DNA of 64,000 bases. It comes from Vibrio crassostreae 9ZC13. GTDB lineage: Bacteria; Pseudomonadota; Gammaproteobacteria; Enterobacterales; Vibrionaceae. Under the pieces are notes generated by a model, which was given only the letters and a program-made list of their open reading frames with translations, did not search any database and had not been told where the DNA came from. Each line of letters starts with the position of its first letter. Position 1 is the first letter of the stretch. Both the position numbers and the translations under genes were made by a program. Location of the stretch: assembly GCF_000272045.2 (NCBI RefSeq), contig NZ_AJYZ02000041.1, forward strand, positions 578,247 to 642,246. The letters run 5' to 3'. Positions 7,975-16,222 of the stretch are shown here, one piece after another.

Positions 7975-9363
7975 ATGCAATCAAAAACGCTAGATAACAA
8001 ATCGAAGTATTTGTTGATGGTCGAGGATACCGCTTCGGTAGCAGCTTTATATCGCTCGTATCTTACACCGCTCGAAATTGATATTAACATTGTCGGCACT
8101 GGCCGCGATGCAATCGAGAGTTTGAATCATCGAATCCCAGACCTTATTTTATTAGATCTACGTCTGCCTGACATGACGGGTATGGACGTGCTATTTGCTG
8201 TAAAACAAAAATACCCTGAAGTTCCGGTTATCTTCATGACGGCTCACGGTTCTATCGATACCGCCGTAGAAGCCATGCGTCATGGTTCTCAAGATTTCCT
8301 TATCAAGCCGTGTGAAGCCGACCGACTCCGTATTACGGTGAACAACGCGATCCGCAAAGCCACCAAACTTAAAAATAGCTCGGAACACCCGGGAAACCAA
8401 AATTACCAAGGTTTTATTGGTAGCAGCCAAACCATGCAGCAGGTTTACCGAACTATCGACTCTGCAGCATCGAGTAAGGCGAGCATTTTCATTACAGGTG
8501 AAAGTGGTACCGGTAAAGAGGTGTGTGCAGAAGCTATTCATGCGGCGAGTAAGCGTGGTGACAAGCCTTTCATCGCGATTAACTGTGCGGCTATCCCTAA
8601 AGATCTGATTGAAAGTGAGCTATTTGGCCACGTTAAAGGCGCCTTTACCGGTGCTGCAACCGATCGCCAAGGTGCCGCTGAACTCGCTGATGGCGGTACA
8701 CTATTCCTTGATGAATTGTGCGAAATGGACTTAGAGCTACAAACTAAGCTGCTGCGCTTTATCCAAACCGGTACTTTCCAAAAAGTGGGCTCTTCGAAGA
8801 TGAAGAGTGTCGACGTTCGTTTTGTGTGTGCGACCAACCGTGACCCTTGGAAAGAAGTACAAGAAGGTCGCTTTAGAGAAGATTTATACTATCGTTTATA
8901 CGTGATTCCACTGCACTTACCGCCGTTGCGTGAGCGTGGTGAAGATGTCATCGAGATTGCGTACTCGCTGCTAGGCTACATGTCGGTCGAGGAGGGGAAG
9001 GCGTTTGTGCGTTTTGCTCAAGAAGTGCTTGATCGCTTTAATCAATATGAGTGGCCGGGTAACGTTCGTCAGCTACAAAACGTATTACGGAACGTGGTGG
9101 TATTGAATAACGGCAAAGAGATTACTCTCAACATGCTTCCACCACCATTGAACCAACCGATTGAAAACAGCCTGCGCTTGAAAGAAAAGCAGAACGAAGA
9201 CATCACGGTAAAAGATATTTTCCCATTGTGGATCACTGAGAAGACGGCTATCGAACAGGCCATAAAAGCGTGTGACGGCAACATTCCCCGCGCGGCCGGT
9301 TTCTTAGATGTCAGTCCATCGACGATATACCGTAAGTTGCAAACGTGGAATGCGAAGCAGTAA
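7975..9363 (+). CDS. luxO: LuxO, quorum-sensing sigma-54 response regulator
   Basis: NtrC-type response regulator that, when phosphorylated through LuxU at low cell density, activates qrr transcription with sigma-54. Domains are a receiver (about 11-130) with phospho-accepting Asp61, an AAA+ domain with Walker A GESGTGKE at 175-182, the sigma-54 contact loop GAFTGA at 222-227 and Walker B GTLFLDE at 241-247, and a Fis-type helix-turn-helix at about 430-460. Asp61 equals the literature Asp47 of V. harveyi, which is counted from the internal Met15. I keep the upstream start because starting at Met15 would remove most of the first receiver beta-strand (KYLLMVED). luxU follows 24 bp downstream. 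Confidence 0.97.
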   Translation: MQSKTLDNKSKYLLMVEDTASVAALYRSYLTPLEIDINIVGTGRDAIESLNHRIPDLILLDLRLPDMTGMDVLFAVKQKYPEVPVIFMTAHGSIDTAVEAMRHGSQDFLIKPCEADRLRITVNNAIRKATKLKNSSEHPGNQNYQGFIGSSQTMQQVYRTIDSAASSKASIFITGESGTGKEVCAEAIHAASKRGDKPFIAINCAAIPKDLIESELFGHVKGAFTGAATDRQGAAELADGGTLFLDELCEMDLELQTKLLRFIQTGTFQKVGSSKMKSVDVRFVCATNRDPWKEVQEGRFREDLYYRLYVIPLHLPPLRERGEDVIEIAYSLLGYMSVEEGKAFVRFAQEVLDRFNQYEWPGNVRQLQNVLRNVVVLNNGKEITLNMLPPPLNQPIENSLRLKEKQNEDITVKDIFPLWITEKTAIEQAIKACDGNIPRAAGFLDVSPSTIYRKLQTWNAKQ

Positions 9364-9387
9364 TCACCAAACAATAAGAAAATCATA

Positions 9388-9732
9388 ATGACGAAAGTAT
9401 TAAATCAGCAAAAAGTTGATGAGCTCGCCGGTGAAATAGGACAAGAGAATGTACCAGTTTTGCTGGAAATCTTCTTAGGTGAGTTGAAAGGCTACTACGA
9501 ACATCTAGAGATAAATAAAGCGTCGGATACCTCTAAGTACTTGGCTGATATAAGCCATGCACTTAAGAGCAGCGCAGCAAGTTTTGGCGCAGACTCTTTG
9601 TGTAGTTTTGCGATTAGCTTAGACGCAAAAGTGAAGCAAGCATTGCCTGTAACCGAGATTGATTTCCAAGATATGCAAGAGCTACTGTTATCAACGTACA
9701 CTGAATATCAGCAATTGATGACGGATCTCTAA
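9388..9732 (+). CDS. luxU: LuxU, histidine phosphotransfer protein
   Basis: Small Hpt protein (114 residues) that relays phosphate from hybrid quorum-sensing kinases such as LuxQ and CqsS to LuxO. The motif ISHALKSSAASFGA carries the phosphorylated histidine, His57 here, equivalent to His58 of V. harveyi LuxU. It lies 24 bp after luxO and is followed by a strong terminator, so luxOU is a two-gene operon. Confidence 0.95.
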   Translation: MTKVLNQQKVDELAGEIGQENVPVLLEIFLGELKGYYEHLEINKASDTSKYLADISHALKSSAASFGADSLCSFAISLDAKVKQALPVTEIDFQDMQELLLSTYTEYQQLMTDL

Positions 9733-9755
9733 AGCGGCTAGTTATTAAACAGACT

Positions 9756-9782
9756 AAAAAAGGAGCATGATGCTCCTTTTTT
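9756..9782 (+). terminator. Rho-independent terminator of luxOU
   Basis: AAAAAAGGAGCAT / ATGCTCCTTTTTT forms a near-perfect stem, with T tracts on both strands. It may be bidirectional, also serving the convergent ybhK. Confidence 0.9.
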
Positions 9783-9822
9783 GTTTTTACTGGTCTCTAT
9801 CGTCTAGCCTAAGCTACAAGCA

Positions 9823-10710
9823 TTAAGCCAGTTGATCCCTAATCGCTTGTTGGAGTTTTAAACGGTCGTGTCGCCAATCTCGGTTAGGAGAGGCAAGATC
9901 AGTGGTCACACAATTCCATTGCCCTTCCAATTCAGGGTGTGGTTCATTGCCCAGTACAATGTCTATCTTTCTTGCCTTACAGGTACGTTCACACCACTCC
10001 AATTGTTCTTGAAGCGTCATTTTTCCTGCAGGGCCGTGTTCTGGCGAAAGGTTTTCAACAAAGATAACTTTTGCCTTGGTATTTTCCGCGATTGCTTTGC
10101 CAATTTCTGGCAGTAGCAGCGGGGGCATCACACTGGTTAAAAAGCTTCCTGGTCCAAGGACAATGCAGTCTGCTTGCTCAACGGCAGCAACGGCTTCTTT
10201 GGTTGCTGGCACTTCTGGAGACAAGTCCATCATGCGCAGCTTTTCCGTCATGTCATCAACGTTGGTTTCGCCGGTAACCCAGCGGCCGTCCATTGATAGA
10301 GCCGTGAGGTCTGAAGGATGCTCAGTCATCGGCACGATATTGACATCGACCTTGAGCATATTTCGAATTAGGTTAATTGCTTCCAATGGGCGAACGGAAA
10401 GGTTGTCTAGCGCCGTTAGCATTAGGTTACCCAAGTTATGACCGTCTAGCTCACCTTGACCACGAAAGCGGTATTCGAACATCATCGAACTGATTGAAGG
10501 CTCTGTGATTAATTGGTTGATACAGTTGCGTGTATCTCCCCATGCGATGCCACCTTGGCAATCTCTAATACGTCCGGTGGAACCGCCGTTATCTGTCGTT
10601 GCAACAATGCCAGTTGCGTTGTTACCAAAGTCTTTTAATGCAGCTAACATGCGACCTAAGCCATGGCCACCGCCGATTGCTACGACTTTCTTTGAAGAGT
10701 AAATATTCAT
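9823..10710 (-). CDS. ybhK: YvcK/YbhK-family protein (putative gluconeogenesis factor)
   Basis: The product belongs to the CofD-related YvcK family, members of which bind UDP-sugars and in Bacillus are needed for growth on gluconeogenic carbon sources and for cell shape. The 295-residue protein shows the N-terminal nucleotide-binding loop GGGHGLGRML, TTDNGGSTGRIR, a central DGHNLGNL and LGPGSFLTSV. This is the usual length. E. coli ybhK is also next to the moa genes, and here it is divergent from moaA. The exact biochemical role in Vibrio is unknown. Confidence 0.9.
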   Translation of the reverse strand: MNIYSSKKVVAIGGGHGLGRMLAALKDFGNNATGIVATTDNGGSTGRIRDCQGGIAWGDTRNCINQLITEPSISSMMFEYRFRGQGELDGHNLGNLMLTALDNLSVRPLEAINLIRNMLKVDVNIVPMTEHPSDLTALSMDGRWVTGETNVDDMTEKLRMMDLSPEVPATKEAVAAVEQADCIVLGPGSFLTSVMPPLLLPEIGKAIAENTKAKVIFVENLSPEHGPAGKMTLQEQLEWCERTCKARKIDIVLGNEPHPELEGQWNCVTTDLASPNRDWRHDRLKLQQAIRDQLA

Positions 10711-11045
10711 TTATTGTTCTTGTTAGGTTATTACCAACTATAATTTAGGTTAAATGCTTCTCGCTATATACTCAACAAGAGTTATTTTGAGCGTTTGATA
10801 CGTTTTTTTTGCCGATGTGACCCGTTTTTTACCATCAGAGCTAGATTCACGTACAAATATTAAGTATTTTATTACTCAGCTACTGCGCGTGTGAATATAA
10901 CGCTCAGTTGCCATAACTCCGAGCTCTCGCATGCTAAGTCGCACAGTGGTATTTGCTGTACCGATACGCATCAAGAGCCAGTGACATGTTGTCACAAGGG
11001 CTTAATTGGAAATGATTATGCCTCCCGTGTTTGGAAAGGTGTTCC
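10711..11045. other. Divergent ybhK/moaA regulatory region
   Basis: The left half should contain both promoters, which I cannot place confidently. The right half is the Moco RNA motif, listed separately. No coding sequence is supported. Confidence 0.6.
10911..11040 (+). promoter_or_regulatory. Moco RNA motif (molybdenum cofactor riboswitch candidate) upstream of moaA
   Basis: The leader contains the conserved 5' ACTCCGAGC at about 10916-10924, a stem TGACA-TGT-TGTCA near 10982, a CATAA (10912-10916) that can pair with TTATG (11016-11020), and the 3' block GCCTCCCGTGTTTGGAAAGG. In that block the ribosome-binding GGAAAGG is part of the motif. This layout matches the Moco RNA family found upstream of E. 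coli moaA, which represses the operon when cofactor is abundant. I recognised it by eye and did not score it against a covariance model. Confidence 0.8.
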
Positions 11046-12035
11046 GTGGCGCAACAATTCGAAGATAGATTCCATCGCAAGTTTTATTACTTGCGCTTGT
11101 CGGTTACAGACGTCTGTAACTTTAAATGTACTTACTGCTTACCAGATGGTTACAAACCGTCAGGGCAAAAAAACTCGTCTTTTTTAAGTGTTCCCGAGAT
11201 CAAACGCGTTGTTAAAGCGTTTGCAGATTGTGGTACCTCAAAGATCCGCATTACAGGCGGAGAGCCGAGTCTGCGTAAAGACTTTCCCGAAATCATACAT
11301 ACCGTTGCTTCTACTCCAGGCATCGAAAAAGTAGCCACCACAACGAATGGCTACCGCATGGAGAAACAAGTAGGGCAATGGCGTGATGCTGGTTTAACCC
11401 ATATAAACGTGAGCGTGGATAGTTTAGATTCGCGCATGTTCCATCAGATCACTGGTGAGAATAAGTTTACTGAGGTTATGCGAGGCATTGATAAAGCGTT
11501 TGAGGTTGGCTTTGAACAAGTCAAAGTCAACGTCGTATTAATGAAAGACCTCAATAGTCAGGAATTACCAGCCTTCCTTAATTGGATCAAAGACAAACCT
11601 ATTCAATTACGTTTTATCGAGCTGATGAAAACCGGCGAGATGGACGAGTTGTTCGATAAACACCATGTGTCTGGCGTTGCGATCCGCAACCAGCTTATTG
11701 CTAATGGTTGGCTGTTAAAAGTCAAAGCTGTTAACGATGGCCCAGCACAAGTGTTTGTCCACCCAGACTACAAGGGTGAAATTGGTTTGATCATGCCTTA
11801 CGAGAAAGATTTTTGTGAGAGTTGTAACCGACTGCGTGTTTCTGCGACCGGTAAACTTCACTTATGTCTGTTTGGCGACCATGGTGTTGAACTGAGAGAT
11901 CTGATTCAAGAAGATCAACAAGAGCAAGAACTCATTGATCGAATTCAGGCTCAGCTTCAAACCAAGTCCGTTAGCCACTTCTTACACGATGGCAACAGCG
12001 GCATGACTCCAAACTTGGCGTCAATCGGCGGTTAA
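11046..12035 (+). CDS. moaA: MoaA, GTP 3',8-cyclase (radical SAM)
   Basis: First enzyme of molybdenum cofactor synthesis: with S-adenosylmethionine it converts GTP to the 3',8-cyclo intermediate that MoaC turns into cyclic pyranopterin monophosphate. The radical-SAM cluster motif CNFKCTYC has Cys24, Cys28 and Cys31. A second 4Fe-4S site near the C-terminus includes CESCNRLR and a later cysteine in HLCLFG. The chain ends in GG, as in the family. I chose GTG 11046 (329 residues, start VAQQFEDRFH) because GGAAAGG lies 6 nt upstream; a TTG at 11031 would sit on that site. Confidence 0.96.
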   Translation: MAQQFEDRFHRKFYYLRLSVTDVCNFKCTYCLPDGYKPSGQKNSSFLSVPEIKRVVKAFADCGTSKIRITGGEPSLRKDFPEIIHTVASTPGIEKVATTTNGYRMEKQVGQWRDAGLTHINVSVDSLDSRMFHQITGENKFTEVMRGIDKAFEVGFEQVKVNVVLMKDLNSQELPAFLNWIKDKPIQLRFIELMKTGEMDELFDKHHVSGVAIRNQLIANGWLLKVKAVNDGPAQVFVHPDYKGEIGLIMPYEKDFCESCNRLRVSATGKLHLCLFGDHGVELRDLIQEDQQEQELIDRIQAQLQTKSVSHFLHDGNSGMTPNLASIGG

Positions 12036-12121
12036 CCCGCTACACACTCTAAAGCATTTTATCGCTCAGCTTCTTCAGGCTGGGCGAATCAGTCTAATGA
12101 AAAATTTATATAGGTGAACAA

Positions 12122-12634
12122 ATGGGTCACGCAGAAAGCAAATTCCAAGCAGCAAACATCGCAGTACTAACGGTTTCAGATACTCGTACAGAAGAAAACG
12201 ACACTTCAGGCGGTTACCTAGCAGAGCATGCTAAAGAAGCTGGCCACAATGTGGTTGATAAGCAAATCGTTATCGATGACATGTACAAGATCCGTGCGAT
12301 CGTATCTAAATGGATCGCTGATGAAAGCGTACAAGCTATCATGATCACGGGTGGTACTGGTTTCACTTCTCGTGACAGCACGCCTGAAGCGCTTAAGCCA
12401 CTGTTCGACAAAGAAGTAGAAGGCTTTGGTGAGCTATTCCGTCAAGTATCTTACGAAGAGATCGGTACTTCGACAATTCAATCTCGTGCGATTGCGGGTT
12501 TTGCTAACCACACGGTTATCTTTGCGATGCCAGGTTCTACAGGCGCTTGCCGCACCGGTTGGACTAAGATCATCAAGCAACAGATGGATGCTAGCCACCG
12601 TCCTTGTAACTTCATGCCACACCTTTCTGTATAA
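12122..12634 (+). CDS. moaB: MoaB, molybdenum cofactor biosynthesis protein B
   Basis: MogA/MoaB-fold protein of 170 residues, related to molybdopterin adenylyltransferase. Conserved segments are VSDTRT, the TGGTGFTSRD loop that binds molybdopterin and AMPGSTGACRTGWTKI. In organisms that also have MogA its separate role is unclear. It lies 86 bp after moaA and 12 bp before moaC, within the moa operon. An imperfect GCTCAGC/GCTGGGC hairpin sits in the moaA-moaB gap. Confidence 0.95.
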   Translation: MGHAESKFQAANIAVLTVSDTRTEENDTSGGYLAEHAKEAGHNVVDKQIVIDDMYKIRAIVSKWIADESVQAIMITGGTGFTSRDSTPEALKPLFDKEVEGFGELFRQVSYEEIGTSTIQSRAIAGFANHTVIFAMPGSTGACRTGWTKIIKQQMDASHRPCNFMPHLSV

Positions 12635-12646
12635 GGCGGTTTGAGT

Positions 12647-13126
12647 ATGAGCAAATTTACACACATTAACGCGTCTGGCGAAGCAAACATGGTCGATGTA
12701 TCGGCTAAAGCGGAAACAGTACGTGAAGCGAGAGCGGAAGCCTTCGTTCAAATGTCGGCAGAAACGCTAGAGCTGATTGTCTCTGGTAGCCACCATAAAG
12801 GTGATGTTTTCGCAACGGCACGTATTGCGGGTATTCAAGCGGCGAAGAAGACGTGGGATCTGATTCCCCTGTGTCACCCTCTGCTATTAACTAAAGTAGA
12901 AGTGCAGCTTGAAGCTATTGAGTCTGAAAACAAGGTTCGCATCGAATCTGTTTGTAAGCTTGCGGGTAAGACGGGCGTAGAGATGGAAGCGCTAACGGCT
13001 GCTTCTGTGGCTGCGTTAACGATTTACGATATGTGTAAAGCTGTTCAGAAAGACATTGTTATCGAAAACGTGCGCCTGCTAGAGAAGACAGGTGGTAAAT
13101 CTGGTCACTTTAAGGTGGAGTCATGA
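12647..13126 (+). CDS. moaC: MoaC, cyclic pyranopterin monophosphate synthase
   Basis: Catalyses rearrangement of the cyclised GTP to cyclic pyranopterin monophosphate. The 159-residue protein shows the family signatures MVDVSAK, IPLCHPLLLTKVE, TGVEMEALTAASVAALTIYD (about residues 106-125) and KDIVIENVRLLEKTGGKSG. I chose ATG 12647 over a TTG at 12641, since homologues begin MSKFTHIN. It overlaps moaD by 4 bp (ATGA), implying coupled translation. Confidence 0.96.
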   Translation: MSKFTHINASGEANMVDVSAKAETVREARAEAFVQMSAETLELIVSGSHHKGDVFATARIAGIQAAKKTWDLIPLCHPLLLTKVEVQLEAIESENKVRIESVCKLAGKTGVEMEALTAASVAALTIYDMCKAVQKDIVIENVRLLEKTGGKSGHFKVES

Positions 13127-13368
13127 TTACAGTACTTTTCTTTGCTCAAACTCGTGAACTTGTTGGTGTGGACAGCGTTGAAGTTGATGCACAATTTAAG
13201 ACGATTGAAGCGATTCGTAGTCATCTTGTGACACAAGAAGGCAAATGGGATATCGCATTGGAAGAGGGGAAGCTTCTGGCTGCACTTAACCAATCAATCG
13301 TACCTCTGACAGCTGAAGTGAAAGACGGCGACGAAGTGGCTTTCTTCCCACCAGTGACTGGAGGCTAA
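13123..13368 (+). CDS. moaD: MoaD, molybdopterin synthase small subunit
   Basis: Ubiquitin-like sulfur carrier of 81 residues with the obligatory C-terminal Gly-Gly (PPVTGG), whose last glycine is adenylated by MoeB and converted to a thiocarboxylate. It pairs with MoaE to insert the dithiolene sulfurs. It overlaps moaC by 4 bp and is 2 bp before moaE. Confidence 0.96.
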   Translation: MITVLFFAQTRELVGVDSVEVDAQFKTIEAIRSHLVTQEGKWDIALEEGKLLAALNQSIVPLTAEVKDGDEVAFFPPVTGG

Positions 13369-13370
13369 GC

Positions 13371-13826
13371 ATGGATCCAAGAGTATTAGTGACAGCTGAG
13401 GACTTCTCGGTAGGCGACGAATACGACTACTTGGCTCAAGGTACAGCTGCCGGAGCGATTGTGACGTTCGTTGGTAAAGTTCGCGACATGAACCTTGGCG
13501 ACAATGTGATTGGTTTGTCTCTGGAGCACTATCCGGGTATGACAGAAAAATCACTGAGCGAGATCTGTGACCAAGCTGAGGCTCGCTGGCCTATTCAGAA
13601 GATGCGTGTTATCCACCGTGTAGGTGACTTAGATATCGGCGACCAGATTGTTTACGTTGGTGTATCCAGTGCACACCGTGGTGCTGCATTTGAAGCCTGT
13701 GAATTCGTTATGGACTTCCTGAAAACCAAGGCTCCCTTTTGGAAAAAGGAACGCACGACCGAAACGACGCGTTGGGTTGATTCTCGTGATTCAGACACGA
13801 AAGCAGCGGAACGCTGGGAGAAGTAA
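13371..13826 (+). CDS. moaE: MoaE, molybdopterin synthase catalytic subunit
   Basis: Large subunit of molybdopterin synthase, 151 residues. The catalytic lysine region KTKAPFWKKE is present near residues 115-124, as are HRVGDLDIGDQIVYVGVSSAHR (family block, split HRVGDLDIGD and QIVYVGVSSAHR) and the C-terminal substrate segment. It is the last gene of the moaABCDE operon and is followed by a terminator. Confidence 0.96.
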   Translation: MDPRVLVTAEDFSVGDEYDYLAQGTAAGAIVTFVGKVRDMNLGDNVIGLSLEHYPGMTEKSLSEICDQAEARWPIQKMRVIHRVGDLDIGDQIVYVGVSSAHRGAAFEACEFVMDFLKTKAPFWKKERTTETTRWVDSRDSDTKAAERWEK

Positions 13827-13880
13827 TTTCTCTTAAAGTGATGTTGCTTCAGCATTTACTCATTTGTATATGAGACAGTC

Positions 13881-13910
13881 AAAAACCGACCACTTAGGTC
13901 GGTTTTTTTG
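13881..13910 (+). terminator. Rho-independent terminator of moaABCDE
   Basis: AAAAACCGAC-CACTTAG-GTCGGTTTTTTT: a 10-bp stem and T tract, about 55 bp after moaE. Confidence 0.92.
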
Positions 13911-14478
13911 TACCTGCTATAAATCTATTTATAGATAATCATTGATTTGACAAATGATAATTCATTGTGGTTGCATATAAATTCAGCGCGTAATTTTGTC
14001 TTAATTGGTGCATTGGATAACCCGGTTTGGTGCAGAGCATTATGCTGTCTTGTATAAAGTGATTATCCTCACAAATAGTGTAGACGGTTTAGGTGATATG
14101 TGATGTGCAATTAGATTTCATGTGGCATTAATGTTAATTTGCGCTCAGTGTTCTAGCATAAGATGCTAAAAAAAAGTATCAACACAGATACATCAACACT
14201 AAAGGCTGTTTTTTAATTAATCCCTCTACGCAAGTCACTACTGATTTGGGGTTTTTTAGATATTTACACTGATACCTTAAGTATTTCGGAGAATTATCCG
14301 ATTTTTTGCGACTTGTTTGTGGCAAATTACTTCAATGGTTGATAGTGTGTGCCTCAATCTTTGTAAGGTTTTAGATTTTTATGCTTAAATTTTGAGCTAA
14401 ATAAATCTAAATCACTGCCGTTCAGTGAACCAAGCAAAGAAGTCATGGATGCAATACATAAAACTTGGAGTTTATTAA
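13911..14478. other. Long intergenic region upstream of oppA
   Basis: About 570 bp of AT-rich sequence without a supported gene. It should contain the oppA promoter and a long 5' UTR. I looked for CRP-, Lrp- and GcvB-type sites and found none convincing. Confidence 0.6.
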
Positions 14479-16110
14479 ATGTACAAGAATAAAATCACTC
14501 AGGCCCTTCTTCTAGGTGCTGGTTTGGCAGTGGCTGCCTCTTCTACTCTTTCTATCGCTGCTGAAGTTCCAGCAGGCACAGAACTGGCAAAAGTTCAGGA
14601 ACTTGTTCGCGGTAACGGTACTGAAGTTGCAACTATCGACCCACACAAATCTCAAGGTGTACCAGAATCTCACGTAATTCGTGATCTTCTAGAAGGTCTA
14701 GTGAACCAAGACGGCGACGGCAACACTATCCCTGGTGTTGCGGAAAGCTGGGAAACGACAGACAACAAAACATTCACTTTCCACCTACGCAAAGACGCAA
14801 AATGGTCTAACGGCGATCCTGTAACAGCTCAAGATTTTGTATACAGCTGGCAACGTGCAGTTGATCCTGCAACGGCTTCTCCATACGCTTGGTACATGGA
14901 ATACACCAAGATGGCGAATGCGAAAGATATCGTAGCGGGTAAGAAAGACAAGAGTGAACTAGGCGTTAAAGCAGTGGATGCAAACACTCTAGTTGTTGAA
15001 TTAGAAACAGCGGTACCATACTTCGTAATGATGATGGGCCACACAACAATGAAGCCAGTACACCAGGCAACTGTTGAAAAATACGGTGACCAGTGGACTA
15101 AGCCAGAGCACTTTGTTGGCAACGGTGCATTCTCTGTTGATAAATGGGTTGTTAACGAGCGTCTAGTACTCAAGCGTAACGAACAGTACTGGGACAACGA
15201 TAAAACAGTTCTTAACAAAGTAACGTTCCTACCAATCGAAAACCAAGTAGCGGAAATGAACCGTTTCCTATCTGGTGAAATCGATTTCACAAACGAACTT
15301 CCAACTGAGCACTTCAAGCGTCTTCAAAAAGAGTACGCAGAAGATGTATCTGTAGCGGGTAACCTATGTACTTACTACTACATCTTCAATACGAAGAAAG
15401 CACCATTTGATGATGTTCGTGTTCGTCAAGCAATCTCTTACGCGATCGACCGTGATATCGTAACAGGTGCAATCCTAGCGCAAGGTCAAAAACCTGCTTA
15501 CTTCCTAACGCCTGAAATCACTGCTGGCTTCAACCCTGAGCTACCTGCTTACGGTAAGATGTCTCAAAAAGAGCGTAACGCAGAAGCAGAGCGTCTTCTT
15601 GCAGAGGCGGGCTACGGTAAAGACAACCCACTTAAATTCAACCTACTTTACAACACTTCAGAGAACCACAAGAAGATTGCTGTAGCACTAGGTTCAATGT
15701 GGAAGAAAACACTAGGTCTTTCAGTAACACTTGAAAACCAAGAGTGGAAAACATACCTATCTTCTAAAGACTCTGGTGACTTCGAAGTTGCACGTGCCGG
15801 TTGGTGTGGTGACTACAACGAAGCGTCTTCTTTCCTAACACTAATGAAGAGTAACAACACTACTGGTGGTGTTCACTACGATAGCGCGGCTTACGATCAA
15901 ATCATCGACAAAGCACTTAACTCTACTTCAGAAGAAGAGCGCGAAGCACTTTACCTAGAAGCTGAGAAGTTGATGGCTAACGATATGCCAATCGCTCCTA
16001 TCTACCAATACGTGAAATCTCGTCTACTTAACCCGCATGTCGGTGGCTTCCCAATCAACAACGCGGAAGACAAGATCTTCTCGAAAGACCTATACATCAA
16101 AGCTCAATAA
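14479..16110 (+). CDS. oppA: OppA, periplasmic oligopeptide-binding protein
   Basis: Substrate-binding protein of the oligopeptide ABC importer. The 543-residue precursor has a signal peptide with likely cleavage after Ala28 (SIAA|EV), then an SBP family 5 fold: the DPHKSQGVPE region, the signature block around AESWETTDNKTFTFHLRKDA (residues 92-111), and a C-terminal lobe ending DLYIKAQ. Codon use looks strongly optimised, as expected for an abundant protein. A hairpin before oppB suggests oppA is made in excess of the permease. Specificity is inferred from the complete opp operon. Confidence 0.96.
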   Translation: MYKNKITQALLLGAGLAVAASSTLSIAAEVPAGTELAKVQELVRGNGTEVATIDPHKSQGVPESHVIRDLLEGLVNQDGDGNTIPGVAESWETTDNKTFTFHLRKDAKWSNGDPVTAQDFVYSWQRAVDPATASPYAWYMEYTKMANAKDIVAGKKDKSELGVKAVDANTLVVELETAVPYFVMMMGHTTMKPVHQATVEKYGDQWTKPEHFVGNGAFSVDKWVVNERLVLKRNEQYWDNDKTVLNKVTFLPIENQVAEMNRFLSGEIDFTNELPTEHFKRLQKEYAEDVSVAGNLCTYYYIFNTKKAPFDDVRVRQAISYAIDRDIVTGAILAQGQKPAYFLTPEITAGFNPELPAYGKMSQKERNAEAERLLAEAGYGKDNPLKFNLLYNTSENHKKIAVALGSMWKKTLGLSVTLENQEWKTYLSSKDSGDFEVARAGWCGDYNEASSFLTLMKSNNTTGGVHYDSAAYDQIIDKALNSTSEEEREALYLEAEKLMANDMPIAPIYQYVKSRLLNPHVGGFPINNAEDKIFSKDLYIKAQ

Positions 16111-16150
16111 TCAGCTTCGATTCAAAAGTTAATATAAATATAACGATACA

Positions 16151-16198
16151 GGCACTACATGCGCAGGGCGCGCATGTAGCGTCTTTCTAATTTTAATT
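16151..16198 (+). terminator. Hairpin/partial terminator between oppA and oppB
   Basis: CTACATGCGC (16155-16164) and GCGCATGTAG (16170-16179) form a perfect 10-bp GC-containing stem with a 5-nt loop, followed by an interrupted T-rich stretch (GTCTTTCTAATTTT). It probably attenuates transcription or protects the oppA 3' end, reducing oppBCDF relative to oppA. Confidence 0.7.
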
Positions 16199-16211
16199 GT
16201 CACAGACTGAA
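16198..16211 (+). promoter_or_regulatory. Candidate OppZ sRNA target site in the oppB leader
   Basis: TGTCACAGACTGAA lies 11 nt upstream of the oppB ATG and next to its ribosome-binding region. It is complementary at 13 of 14 positions to TTCAGCCTGTGACA at 20075-20088 in the oppF 3' UTR. Confidence 0.75.
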
Positions 16212-16222
16212 AGAGTGAGTTT

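Noticed and set aside
12064..12085. GCTCAGC/GCTGGGC hairpin between moaA and moaB as a terminator
   Set aside because: No T tract follows and the genes form one operon; at most a processing or attenuation element.
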